From NCBI GenBank assembly GCA_003136395.1, contig PLEH01000193.1, forward strand, positions 472 to 39,098: a stretch of DNA of 38,627 bases. The letters are read 5' to 3'. A model generated the notes under the pieces. The model worked only from the letters and a program-made list of their open reading frames with translations. It was not told where the DNA came from and did not search any database. The translations under genes and the position numbers were made by a program. This document shows, piece after piece, positions 24,643 through 32,709 of the stretch (the first letter of the stretch is position 1; each line of letters starts with the position of its first letter). The stretch comes from Phenylobacterium sp. (GTDB lineage: Bacteria > Pseudomonadota > Alphaproteobacteria > Caulobacterales > Caulobacteraceae).

Positions 24643-25914
24643 GTGCAAGGAACCCACATCGTTGTGGTCGGCGCGGGGATTGTGGGGTTGGCCGTCGCCC
24701 ACCACCTGCAGCGCCGCGGCGCGGTGGTCACGGTGGTCGACCGCGACATCGAGGGCGACAAGGCCTCGTTCGGAAACGCCGGCGGGATCGCCGTGACAGA
24801 GGTCGTCCCGCCCTCGATCAACAACATCAAGGGCCGCATCTGGGGTTGGATGATCGATCCGCTAGGGCCGCTGGCGGTGCGGCCGCGGCACGCCTGGCGG
24901 CTCGCTCCGTGGCTCGCCGCCTTCGCGCGCGCCGGGACGCCGGCCGCCGTGGACCGCAACAGCAAAGCCCTCGCGGCGCTGAACAGCCAGACCTACGAGG
25001 ACCTCCTTCCGATGCTAGCCGACAACGGCCTGACCGGAGAGCTCCAGCGCAACGGCGCGCTCACTCTCTATGAAACGGCGGAAGGCTTTCGGGCGGACGC
25101 TGCCGAGTGGACCCGCAAACGCTGCGCCGGCGTCGTCGCCGAGGACTTGAGCGCGGCGGAAGCCCGGGCCTCCGAGCCCGCCCTCGGCGATCGCGTCCAC
25201 TGCGCCGTCTCCACGCCCCAATGGTCCCAGGTTACGGACCCGCGGCGGCTGGTCCTGTCGCTCGGCCGCTCGCTCCGCAGGCGCGGAGTCGCCATGCGCC
25301 AAGGTGAGGTGGTCGACGTCCAGGCCAGCGCCTCCGGAGGCCTCGCCGTCCGGCTTGGCGACGGCGGCCTCGTCTTCGGCTCGGCCGTGGTGATCGCCGC
25401 GGGCGCGTGGTCGGCCCTCCTGGCGCGCCGGCTCGGCGACCGTGTGTTGCTGGAGAGCGAGCGCGGCTACAACCTCACCCTGCCCGATCCCGGTGTCAGC
25501 ATTGGCCGCGAATTGATCTTCGCGGAGCGCAAGTTCGTGGCCACCCCGTTGCAATGTGGCCTGCGGATCGGCGGCGCGGCGGAGTTCGGCGGCCTCAGGG
25601 CCCGGCCGGACTACCGGCGCGCCCACGTGCTTGCTCGCCTGGCGGCCGAATATCTTCCGGCGCTGCGAATCGAGGGCGGCATCCCCTGGGCCGGTCACCG
25701 GCCCGCCACGCCCGACAGTCTACCGGTCATCGGGCCGGCGGGCCGACCTGGAGTCTACTATGCCTTCGGCCACGGACACCTGGGCCTGACCCAGGCGGCG
25801 ACGACCGGCCGGCTGATCAGCGAACTGGTGTTCAAGGAGCCGCCGTCAATCGACCTCACGCCGTTCGCGTCATCGCGGTTCCAGCGGCGCCGCCAGGAGG
25901 CTCGTGCGGCATGA
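24643..25914 (+). CDS. DadA-like FAD D-amino acid dehydrogenase, probable cis-4-hydroxy-D-proline oxidase (423 aa)
   Basis: FAD-dependent oxidoreductase of the DAO family (PF01266). The dinucleotide-binding motif is GAGIVG at 10-15, the ribose-binding acid follows in VVDRD, and the C-terminal flavin motif is in YYAFGHGHLGLTQAATTGRLISEL. In hydroxyproline clusters the DadA-like enzyme oxidises cis-4-hydroxy-D-proline to delta-1-pyrroline-4-hydroxy-2-carboxylate, passing electrons to the respiratory chain. This fits the epimerase gene directly downstream, whose ATG overlaps this stop (ATGA). GTG 24643 has AGGAG six bases upstream and starts exactly at the Rossmann fold, so there is no signal peptide. 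It is a single-subunit type, not the multi-subunit PA1266-type system. Substrate specificity is inferred from context. Confidence 0.88.
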   Translation: MQGTHIVVVGAGIVGLAVAHHLQRRGAVVTVVDRDIEGDKASFGNAGGIAVTEVVPPSINNIKGRIWGWMIDPLGPLAVRPRHAWRLAPWLAAFARAGTPAAVDRNSKALAALNSQTYEDLLPMLADNGLTGELQRNGALTLYETAEGFRADAAEWTRKRCAGVVAEDLSAAEARASEPALGDRVHCAVSTPQWSQVTDPRRLVLSLGRSLRRRGVAMRQGEVVDVQASASGGLAVRLGDGGLVFGSAVVIAAGAWSALLARRLGDRVLLESERGYNLTLPDPGVSIGRELIFAERKFVATPLQCGLRIGGAAEFGGLRARPDYRRAHVLARLAAEYLPALRIEGGIPWAGHRPATPDSLPVIGPAGRPGVYYAFGHGHLGLTQAATTGRLISELVFKEPPSIDLTPFASSRFQRRRQEARAA

Positions 25915-26912
25915 CCCGCCACGTCTTCCAGTGCATCGATGCTCACACCTGCGGCAATCCGGTCCGGGTGGTCTTCGAAGGCGCGCCCGACCTCGGCTCC
26001 ATCCCGATGGCCGAGAAGCGCGTTGTGTTCGCCCGGGAGCACGATTGGATCCGCCGCGCCCTGATGTTCGAGCCGCGCGGGCACGACATCATGTCCGGCG
26101 TCGTTCTCTACCCGGCCGCGCGGGACGACTGCGACATCGGCTTTCTGTTCATCGAAGTCAGCGGCTACCTGCCCATGTGCGGCCACGGGACGATCGGCAC
26201 GGTCACCGCCATGCTGGAGGAAGGCCTCGTGCGGCCGCGAAACGCCGACAAGGTGGCTATCGAGACTCCTGCCGGGCGGATCGACGTGGAGGTCGCCACA
26301 TCCGGCGGTTTCGTCGATCGGGTGCGACTGGACAATGTCGCCAGCTTCCTGGCGGCGTCAGACGTCGTCGTCGATGTTCCGGGACTTGGAGCGCTGACGA
26401 TAGATGTCGCCTATGGCGGCAACTTCTACGCCATCGTCGAGCCGCAACCGAACTGGCCGGGCCTCGATACGATGAGCGCCGCCCAGATCCTTGCGTTCAG
26501 CCCCCTCCTGCGCCAGGCGGCTCAGGAGCGCCTGTCGCCGATCCATCCCGACGACCCGCGTATCGCCGGAGTGAGCCACGTGATGTGGTGCGACGCCCCG
26601 CGTCCCCCCGCCGCCAACGCCCGCAACGCCGTCTTCTACGGGGAAAAGGCCATCGACCGGTCCCCCTGCGGAACCGGCTCCTCCGCCCGCATGGCGCAGC
26701 TTGTCGCTAAAGGCCGTCTCGCGATCGGTGATCGCTTCACCCATGAGAGCATCATCGGGACCTCGTTCGATTGCCGGGTGCTGGGGTCGGCCCAAGTCGG
26801 CCCTTATGTGGCGATCCGGCCCAGCGTCGCCGGCTGGGCGCAGGTGACCGGGCGAAACCAGATCATCGTCGACGACCGCGACCCGCTCGCCCACGGCTTC
26901 CAGCTGGTCTGA
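25911..26912 (+). CDS. 4-hydroxyproline 2-epimerase, proline racemase superfamily (333 aa)
   Basis: Proline racemase superfamily protein with both catalytic cysteines: Cys90 in LPMCGHGTIG and Cys253 in DRSPCGTGSSAR. The Cys/Cys pair is shared by proline racemases and hydroxyproline 2-epimerases. Neighbouring FAD oxidase, deaminase and semialdehyde dehydrogenase genes point to the epimerase (EC 5.1.1.8), converting trans-4-hydroxy-L-proline to cis-4-hydroxy-D-proline. ATG 25911 overlaps the upstream stop by four bases and has AGGAGG ten bases upstream. The open frame runs back to 25407 only within the FAD gene and is not used. Proline racemase activity cannot be excluded. Confidence 0.92.
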   Translation: MTRHVFQCIDAHTCGNPVRVVFEGAPDLGSIPMAEKRVVFAREHDWIRRALMFEPRGHDIMSGVVLYPAARDDCDIGFLFIEVSGYLPMCGHGTIGTVTAMLEEGLVRPRNADKVAIETPAGRIDVEVATSGGFVDRVRLDNVASFLAASDVVVDVPGLGALTIDVAYGGNFYAIVEPQPNWPGLDTMSAAQILAFSPLLRQAAQERLSPIHPDDPRIAGVSHVMWCDAPRPPAANARNAVFYGEKAIDRSPCGTGSSARMAQLVAKGRLAIGDRFTHESIIGTSFDCRVLGSAQVGPYVAIRPSVAGWAQVTGRNQIIVDDRDPLAHGFQLV

Positions 26913-26936
26913 GCCCGCCGAGCGCCAGGAGAACCC

Positions 26937-27968
26937 ATGCGACTGCAGCAAGTTGTCACCGTGGTGGGCGTCCATGCCGAGGGCGAGGTCGGACGCGTCA
27001 TCACCGGCGGGGTCATCGCGCCGCGGGCCGCCTCGATGTTCGAACGCCAGCAGGCGCTGGCGCGTGACCAGGACTGGCTGCGCCTGATGCTGCTCTCGGA
27101 TCCGCGCGGCAGCGTGAACGCGGCGGTGAACCTGGTGACTCCGCCCATCGACCCCGAGGCGGACTTCGGGCTCATCGTGATCGAGTCCGACTACTACCCC
27201 CCGATGTCAGGCTCCAACCTAATGTGCGCCGTCACCGCCGTCCTTGAAACCGGCATGCTGCCGATGCGCGAGCCGCTCACCGAGCTTTGCGTGGACACGC
27301 CGGCGGGGCTCGTGCGGGTGACCGCTGCTTGCGCGGACGGCAAGTGCCGCCGGGTTTTTTTCTGGAATGTGCCGGCCTTCGTCCTGCACAGCCGCAAGCC
27401 GGTGGACGTGCCGGGCCTGGGCGCGGTGACCGTCGACGTCGCCTATGGCGGGATGATCTACGTAATCGTGGACGCGCACGCGCTCGGCTTCACCTTGGCC
27501 CGCGAGGAGGCGCGGACGCTCGTGGAGGTCGGCGAGCGGATCAAGCTCGCCGCTGCGGCGCAACTCCCCTCGGTCCACCCCACCAACCCCGCCATCCATA
27601 CCATCAACCAGACCCTGTTCGCTGGCGCCCTGGAGGTGCGCGACGGCGTTAAGACCGCGAAGAACGCGGTCGTCGTCTCGCCGGGGCGCATCGACCGCAG
27701 CCCCTGCGGGACGGGCAGCTCGGCCCGTATGGCGCTGCTCCACGCCCGCGGGGAACTCACGATCGGCGAGCGCTTCCGGCACATCTCGATTCTCGACACC
27801 GAGTTCGACTGCCGCCTTGTGGCCGCCGCCGACATCGGCGGCCTGCCCGCGGTGGTCACCGAGATCGGCGGCCGGGCGTGGATCACTGGTGTCTCCCACT
27901 ACGGCGTCGATCCCGAAGATCCTTTCCCCGCCGGCTACCGGCTGAACGACACCTGGCTCTCGTGCTGA
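26937..27968 (+). CDS. Proline racemase superfamily paralogue with Ser/Cys active site (343 aa)
   Basis: Third member of the superfamily in this window, full length. At the first catalytic position the motif is PPMSGSNLMC: Ser91 replaces Cys, and Ser93 takes the place of the usual His in MCGH. The second position is intact, with Cys257 in DRSPCGTGSSAR. A minority subfamily with Ser at the first position is known; the activities tested in that group are few, so epimerisation, elimination or a different isomer are all possible. ATG 26937 follows CAGGAG after a 24-base gap. Its place right after the Cys/Cys epimerase suggests a complementary isomer or a hetero-oligomeric partner. The fold assignment is firm; the reaction is open. 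Confidence 0.88.
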   Translation: MRLQQVVTVVGVHAEGEVGRVITGGVIAPRAASMFERQQALARDQDWLRLMLLSDPRGSVNAAVNLVTPPIDPEADFGLIVIESDYYPPMSGSNLMCAVTAVLETGMLPMREPLTELCVDTPAGLVRVTAACADGKCRRVFFWNVPAFVLHSRKPVDVPGLGAVTVDVAYGGMIYVIVDAHALGFTLAREEARTLVEVGERIKLAAAAQLPSVHPTNPAIHTINQTLFAGALEVRDGVKTAKNAVVVSPGRIDRSPCGTGSSARMALLHARGELTIGERFRHISILDTEFDCRLVAAADIGGLPAVVTEIGGRAWITGVSHYGVDPEDPFPAGYRLNDTWLSC

Positions 27969-27996
27969 TGCCGCGGTCACGTCCCGAGGCAGCCGG

Positions 27997-29073
27997 ATGA
28001 CCGGCGCGAGCCACTCCGAGGCGGTCCGGCTGATGTTCGCCGAGCTCTGTGCCCTATTGACCGCAGTCTTCGCGGCGTCCGGGGTCGGGCCGGCTCAGGC
28101 CGCGATTCTAGCCGACAACTGCGCGCGCTGCGAACGCGACGGCGCGCTGAGCCACGGCGTGTTCCGCATCCCCGGCTATCGCGCCTCGCTGCAGTCGGGA
28201 TGGGTCGACGGCGGGGCTGCGGCGATCGTGGAACGGGTTGGGCCGGCCTTCCTGCGGGCGGACGCCCGCAACGGCTTCGCCCAGCCGGCTCTGGCGGCGG
28301 CGCGAGCCGAGCTCGTGCAGATGGTCCAGGAGTGCGGCGCGGCCATCCTGGCCATTCGCCATTCCCACCACTTCAGTGCGCTGTGGCCCGATCTGGAGCC
28401 GTTCGCGGCCGAGGGTCTGATCGCCCTTTCCACCGTCGCGGGTCTGGCCTGCGTCGCGCCCACCGCCGGCGCGCGACCGGTCTTCGGCACCAATCCGATC
28501 GCATTCGCCGCGCCCGTGGCCGGCGACCTGCCCCTGGTCATGGATCTATCCACGAGCGCTTGTTCGAATGGCGATACTCGCATCGCGGCGCGCACCGGGC
28601 GGCCGCTTCCAGCAGGCGCCGGGGTTGACCGCGACGGACACCCCACCACCGATCCCAACGCCGTGCTCGACGGCGGCGCGCTCCTGCCCTTCGGCGGCTA
28701 CAAGGGCGCGGCGCTCTCGCTTATGGTGGAAATCCTGGCGGCCGCCCTCACCGGCGGACAGTTCTCCCATGAGGTGGACTTCTCGCGCCATCCCGGCGCG
28801 GAGACCCCACGGACCGGCCAGTTGCTGATCCTGATCGATCCCAACCGCGGGGCCGCTGCCGGCGCGCCCGCCGAACGCATCGCAGGGTTCCTGGAGATCC
28901 TGCGCGCCGCCGGCGTCGACCGTCTGCCCGGCGGGCGCCGCTACGCGCAGCGGCGGCGATCCGAACGCGACGGCATCGCCCTGGACCCCGCTCAATGGCG
29001 GGCGCTGGACGAGTGGGCGCGAGGCGCGCCCGCCCAGGCCGCGCAGTCATCTTCCCGATCTCCAACCACGTGA
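27997..29073 (+). CDS. DpkA-type delta-1-pyrroline/piperideine-2-carboxylate reductase, Ldh_2 family (358 aa)
   Basis: Malate/L-lactate dehydrogenase family (PF02615) with its unusual NAD(P)-binding fold. Landmarks are LSHGVFRIPGY (His53), the IRHSHHFSALWPDLEPFA segment (His122, 124, 125), FGTNPIAFAAP for cofactor binding, and PFGGYKGAALSLMVEIL. Members near proline-racemase-like genes reduce delta-1-pyrroline-2-carboxylate to L-proline, which is exactly the product expected from the Cys/Thr dehydratase encoded at 13790. The C-terminus carries an extra low-complexity tail (APAQAAQSSSRSPTT). ATG 27997 is used. It precedes the aldehyde dehydrogenase gene by seven bases. A malate or ureidoglycolate dehydrogenase role is less likely here. 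Confidence 0.88.
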   Translation: MTGASHSEAVRLMFAELCALLTAVFAASGVGPAQAAILADNCARCERDGALSHGVFRIPGYRASLQSGWVDGGAAAIVERVGPAFLRADARNGFAQPALAAARAELVQMVQECGAAILAIRHSHHFSALWPDLEPFAAEGLIALSTVAGLACVAPTAGARPVFGTNPIAFAAPVAGDLPLVMDLSTSACSNGDTRIAARTGRPLPAGAGVDRDGHPTTDPNAVLDGGALLPFGGYKGAALSLMVEILAAALTGGQFSHEVDFSRHPGAETPRTGQLLILIDPNRGAAAGAPAERIAGFLEILRAAGVDRLPGGRRYAQRRRSERDGIALDPAQWRALDEWARGAPAQAAQSSSRSPTT

Positions 29074-29080
29074 GACTTGC

Positions 29081-30520
29081 ATGACCGAAGTCCTGACCCT
29101 CGAGCACGTGGTCGCCGGCGGCGCGGTCGCGGGGCCGCCGGCGCTGACCCAGACCAACCCGGCGGATCCCGATGACCTGCGCGTGGAGGTTCCCGAGGCG
29201 GACGCCCGATTGATAGCGAACGCGGCGGATGCGGCCCGCGAGGCAGTCGGCGACCTCCAGACGGCTGGCGTCGAGGCCCGCGCCGACGGCCTCGCCCGTG
29301 TCGGCCGGATGCTCATGGCGGACGCCGACGCCCTGGCAGAGCTGATTGCCCGTGAGACCGGCAAGGTGCTGGGCGACGCACGGGGCGAGGTGGTGCGCGC
29401 CGCGCGGATCTTCGACTTCTTCGCCGGCGAAGCCCTGCGCAACGTCGGCGAACGGTTTGCGTCAACCCGGCCCGGCGTCATGGTGGAGGTCGACTACGCG
29501 CCGGTCGGCGTGGTGGGGCTCATCACGCCCTGGAACTTCCCGATCGCCATTCCAGCCTGGAAGATCGCCCCGGCGCTCTCCTTCGGGAACGCCGTCGTCT
29601 GGAAGCCCTCGGAGGTCTCCTCGGCCACCGCCGCCGCCCTAATGGCGATCATCCGCCGGGCTGTCTTGCCACCAGGCGTGGTGAACATGGTGCTCGGTGG
29701 AGGCGCCGCCGGCGCGGCCGTCATCGCCTGCGAAGGCGTCGACGCCATCTCCTTCACGGGCTCGGAGCGGACGGGCGCCGCGGTTCGTCGCGCCGCCCTG
29801 GAGCGCGGGGTGCGCGTGCAGGCCGAGATGGGCGGCGTCAACGGCCTCATCATCCTGGCCGACGCCGACCTCGACAACGCCATAGACTGCGCCATCAACG
29901 GCGCCTTCTTCGCCGCCGGCCAGCGGTGCACGGCGACCTCGCGGATTCTCGTTGAGGCGGCCGTCGCCGACGAGGTCACCGAGCGCCTCCTTCAGCGCAT
30001 GGGTGTGCTGGTGATGGCCGACCCGCGCGCGGCTGGCGCCCAGGTCGGGCCCCTCGCGTCCCTGAGGCAGAAGGCGACGGTGACCGCGCAACTCCAGGCG
30101 ATCGAGGCAACAGGGCTGCGTCCTGTCGTCGGCGGTAGCGGTGTGGATGCGCCCAACGCCTTCTTCAAGCCGACGCTGTTCGTCGATGCGCCGCTCAGTT
30201 CACCGCTATCGCACGAAGAGATCTTCGGCCCTGTCGCGGCCCTGTTCCGGGTCGATGATTTTGATGCAGCGATCGCCGCCCTGAACGTCAACCGTTTCGG
30301 CCTTTCGGCGGGCCTGTGCACGACCTCCTTGGCCCGCGCCGAGGCGTTCAAGCTTAGGGCCCAGGCCGGCATGCTCATGATCAATCAGCCGACCGCGGGC
30401 GTCGACTACCACGCCCCGTTCGGAGGCGTCGCCGCTTCCAGCTATGGCCCGCGCGAACAGGGACGGCAGGCGCGCGAATTCTACACCTCCGTTCGCACCA
30501 CCTACCAACTGCCGCTCTGA
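29081..30520 (+). CDS. Alpha-ketoglutarate semialdehyde (2,5-dioxopentanoate) dehydrogenase (479 aa)
   Basis: Aldehyde dehydrogenase (PF00171) of normal length. The catalytic Cys283 lies in GQRCTATSRI, the general base Glu249 in AEMGG, Asn152 in TPWNFP, Lys175 in VVWKPSE, and the cofactor turn in FTGSERTG. The C-terminal stretch with PTAGVDYHAPFGG and SSYGPREQG is characteristic of KGSA dehydrogenases, which oxidise the semialdehyde from hydroxyproline or sugar-acid pathways to alpha-ketoglutarate. The residue after GG in the base motif is Val where many family members have Lys, a minor variation. ATG 29081 follows the reductase stop by seven bases. It completes the trans-4-hydroxyproline route. 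Confidence 0.92.
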   Translation: MTEVLTLEHVVAGGAVAGPPALTQTNPADPDDLRVEVPEADARLIANAADAAREAVGDLQTAGVEARADGLARVGRMLMADADALAELIARETGKVLGDARGEVVRAARIFDFFAGEALRNVGERFASTRPGVMVEVDYAPVGVVGLITPWNFPIAIPAWKIAPALSFGNAVVWKPSEVSSATAAALMAIIRRAVLPPGVVNMVLGGGAAGAAVIACEGVDAISFTGSERTGAAVRRAALERGVRVQAEMGGVNGLIILADADLDNAIDCAINGAFFAAGQRCTATSRILVEAAVADEVTERLLQRMGVLVMADPRAAGAQVGPLASLRQKATVTAQLQAIEATGLRPVVGGSGVDAPNAFFKPTLFVDAPLSSPLSHEEIFGPVAALFRVDDFDAAIAALNVNRFGLSAGLCTTSLARAEAFKLRAQAGMLMINQPTAGVDYHAPFGGVAASSYGPREQGRQAREFYTSVRTTYQLPL

Positions 30521-30557
30521 GCTCCCCGATCCGTCCACCGATCCACAGGAACCAACC

Positions 30558-31340
30558 ATGCGCCAAAACCACCTTCGCCGCCTCGTACTCGGCCTGTTTG
30601 CGGTCCTCGCCATCCCGACGGCCTCGCCGGCGGCGCACCTGCCGATCTCTGGCGGCCCCAAGGAAATCCTGATCGCCTACCGTGCGGCGCCTGCCGACCG
30701 GCCCGCCTTCCGGACCTATCTGGCGACCCGACAGATCGCACGGCTGCGGAAGCTGAAGGCCGAGGGCGTGCTGAAAAGTTGCGAGATCCTTTTCAATCCC
30801 TTCGTCCAACCGAACACCTGGGATGCGGTCACAGTCCTGAGCTTCAATCGGTTCGAGGACACAGCGCGCTGGCAAGAGGTGGAGAAGACCATGCCGGGCG
30901 GGCTTGACGCCAAGGGGCTCAAGCTGGCGAAGCCCGTCGGCGAATTTTCAGCAGATCTGGAGTGGGACGGGGCCGCGCCGTCCCCCGGGCCGGTGCGCGA
31001 CCATGTCTACTACCTCATCCCCTACAGCTACAACGCCGCCGACGCCTACCGCCGATTCATCGACGCCTATGTCACGCCTCAGACGGAGGGCTGGATCCGC
31101 GAGGGCGTACTCAGCCGCTACCGCATCTTCATGAACCGCTATCAGGTGGGCGATCCCTGGGACGCGCTGTTCGTCTACGAATATCGCGACCTGACGAACT
31201 TCGGCCGCCGGGAAGAGACTGTGGCCAAGGTGCGCGAGCCGCTGCGGCAGGATCAGACTTGGAAGCAGCTCAACGACACAAAGGCGAACCTGCGGAGCGA
31301 GAGCGAAAACACCATCGCGACCTATCTGACAGGCTGCTGA
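30558..31340 (+). CDS. Secreted protein of unknown function (260 aa)
   Basis: Not recognised with certainty. A signal peptide (about 1-26, ending SPAAH) is clear. The mature part seems to hold two similar alpha/beta segments: one around FRTYLATRQIARLRKLK with VTVLSFNRFEDTARWQEVEK, and one around YRRFIDAYVTPQTEGWIREG with LFVYEYRDLTNFGRREETV. The pattern resembles tandem dimeric alpha-beta-barrel (EthD/antibiotic-monooxygenase-like) units, without visible cofactor residues. ATG 30558 has AGGA eight bases upstream. The gene is the last of the hydroxyproline operon, 37 bases after the aldehyde dehydrogenase. It may bind a ligand in the periplasm. Confidence 0.72.
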   Translation: MRQNHLRRLVLGLFAVLAIPTASPAAHLPISGGPKEILIAYRAAPADRPAFRTYLATRQIARLRKLKAEGVLKSCEILFNPFVQPNTWDAVTVLSFNRFEDTARWQEVEKTMPGGLDAKGLKLAKPVGEFSADLEWDGAAPSPGPVRDHVYYLIPYSYNAADAYRRFIDAYVTPQTEGWIREGVLSRYRIFMNRYQVGDPWDALFVYEYRDLTNFGRREETVAKVREPLRQDQTWKQLNDTKANLRSESENTIATYLTGC

Positions 31341-31463
31341 CCCCCTCCCGGCTGCTGCCGATTTCCCATAAAACCGCATCGGCGTCGCAAGCCCGATGAC
31401 CCCAGGGTTTGGCCGGGAGCCCCTCAATACGAGTCAGTGATCTCCCTGGCCGCGGGGTCGGCC

Positions 31464-32246
31464 CTAGAACAGATCCTGCTGCACTGTAGGGATAGCCGCC
31501 TCCATCGGCTCGACGGGAGTGGCGGACATGGATGCTTGGCGCGCAGATTGAGGCTTCGCCCCTGAGCGCGCGGCGTCGCCCGACTTGTCATCCGGGGAGC
31601 CGCTGAGCCCCTCGTGGATCGACTTCTCTCTCTCCCGCGACGCCAAACCTGCTCGCATCAACGCGACAAACTCCCCTGCCAGGTCTGCAAGCTCGACAGC
31701 TTCGGGCCGAGCTATCGCCAGTTGGGCTTGGCCGACCAGCGCCGCGACGATCGCCGGCGCGCGTGAGGACGGGTTGATCGTGCCGTCGATCACGCCGGCC
31801 TCGACGCCGGCCCTCAGATGCGCCTCGGTAAAGCTGGCAGCGCCAGCATAGAAGCGGGCCACTTCGAGCTTGTGCGGCGATCCTTCGTGGCTCGCACCAA
31901 GGACCGTCAGAAAGGCGCGCATTCGACCCGATCCCTCGTGGGCGCGGGTAAGCGTTCTGCCGATCGAGTCGAGTAGCGGTTGCAGTCCCGGGTTTGCGGG
32001 CAGGCTGGGCGGCGCCAGCAAGAGCTGCACGGCAGCCTCCACCAGGCCATCGCGGTTCTTGAAATAGTGGCCAGGCAGCCCACGACTGAGGCTGGCACGC
32101 TCGCCCACCTCGGTGATGGAGAACCCCTCCAGCCCTCGCTGACCGATAAGCGCGATCGTAGCGTCTATCAGCTTCGTGGTCGCCACCGCGCGGCGCTCGC
32201 GCTGGGTGCGCGGAAGCCTTTGGACGGAGGGAAGGCCATCGGACAT
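31464..32246 (-). CDS. TetR-family regulator with extended C-terminal tail (260 aa)
   Basis: The N-terminal HTH is at about 20-66: ATTKLIDATIALIGQRG, then ITEVGERASLSRGLPGHYFKNRDGLV, a clean TetR DNA-binding domain in the BetI/PsrA style. The all-helical ligand domain ends near 205. A 50-residue Ser/Pro/Glu-rich tail (from SREREKSIH) follows and is unusual for TetR proteins of about 200 residues. ATG 32246 is preferred; a TTG three codons upstream (32255) is possible, and neither has a strong Shine-Dalgarno. It is convergent with the hydroxyproline operon, with 123 bases between stops and no T-run terminator there. What it regulates is not evident. Confidence 0.85.
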   Translation of the reverse strand: MSDGLPSVQRLPRTQRERRAVATTKLIDATIALIGQRGLEGFSITEVGERASLSRGLPGHYFKNRDGLVEAAVQLLLAPPSLPANPGLQPLLDSIGRTLTRAHEGSGRMRAFLTVLGASHEGSPHKLEVARFYAGAASFTEAHLRAGVEAGVIDGTINPSSRAPAIVAALVGQAQLAIARPEAVELADLAGEFVALMRAGLASREREKSIHEGLSGSPDDKSGDAARSGAKPQSARQASMSATPVEPMEAAIPTVQQDLF

Positions 32247-32709
32247 ATCGGACAATCATCTAGTAAGACGTCCCGCCTATAACTTTGTTGGATGTCCTGC
32301 AAGTATCTTCGAGAGATTCCGCGTCTTTGGATGAGTCCTCTCCGTGGACACCCCAGCAGCAGCCTCGCCCAGGGGCCGCCCGCTGCGGCTTCGGCTCACA
32401 TCCTCGTTGGCGCCTCCTTGAGTCTCCAACGTCGTGACGCGCTCGCGCGCGCCTCAATTGCGCCCGCGACGGTCCGCCGAAAGCGCGAGGCGACCGCAAT
32501 CGCAAGGCCTGGGGCTATCGACCTGGCCTGGTCGTGACGGTCTAATCGTCGCCCCCGCCGAGACCAGATAGGTCGCCTGCGGACGACCCCTGGGTAGCGC
32601 TCACCGCATCACCAAGAGGGCAGCCTCCAGGTCGTGACGCCATGGTTTCCTCGTGACTCGCACCGCGCGAGCCGCGGAGACGCCGGACCTTCCGGCGGAG
32701 GGTTAGGTC
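32247..32709. other. 463-base gap before the terminase genes
   Basis: No convincing gene is present. A plus-strand frame at 32292-32537 could encode 81 residues but has no ribosome-binding site and no recognisable domain. The right half carries GTCGTGACG three times at 100-base intervals. The left end holds the TetR promoter region, with TGTCCGATATGTCCGAT overlapping its start. Confidence 0.5.
32431..32640 (+). repeat. Three GTCGTGACG repeats at exact 100-base spacing
   Basis: GTCGTGACGC (32431-32440), GTCGTGACGG (32531-32540) and GTCGTGACGC (32631-32640) are in the same orientation at steps of exactly 100 bases. Partial copies follow: TCGTGAC at 32651-32657 and GTCATGACCG at 32707-32716, the latter overlapping the next gene's start. 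The position immediately before a terminase gene pair is where phage cos/pac recognition repeats are found. Confidence 0.6.

Noticed and set aside
25407..25910. Upstream extension of the hydroxyproline epimerase frame
   Set aside because: Overlaps the FAD oxidase gene entirely; ATG 25911 has AGGAGG upstream and matches the family N-terminus.
31345..31419. CTCCCGGC and GCCGGGAG as a possible bidirectional terminator between convergent genes
   Set aside because: The 59-base loop is too long and there is no T-run on either strand.
32292..32537. 81-codon open frame in the gap before the terminase genes
   Set aside because: No ribosome-binding site, no domain, and it overlaps the 100-base repeat array.
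32431..32640. CRISPR array interpretation of the 100-base-spaced repeats
   Set aside because: Repeat units are only 9-10 bases and the intervals (about 90 bases) are far too long for CRISPR spacers; no cas genes are present.
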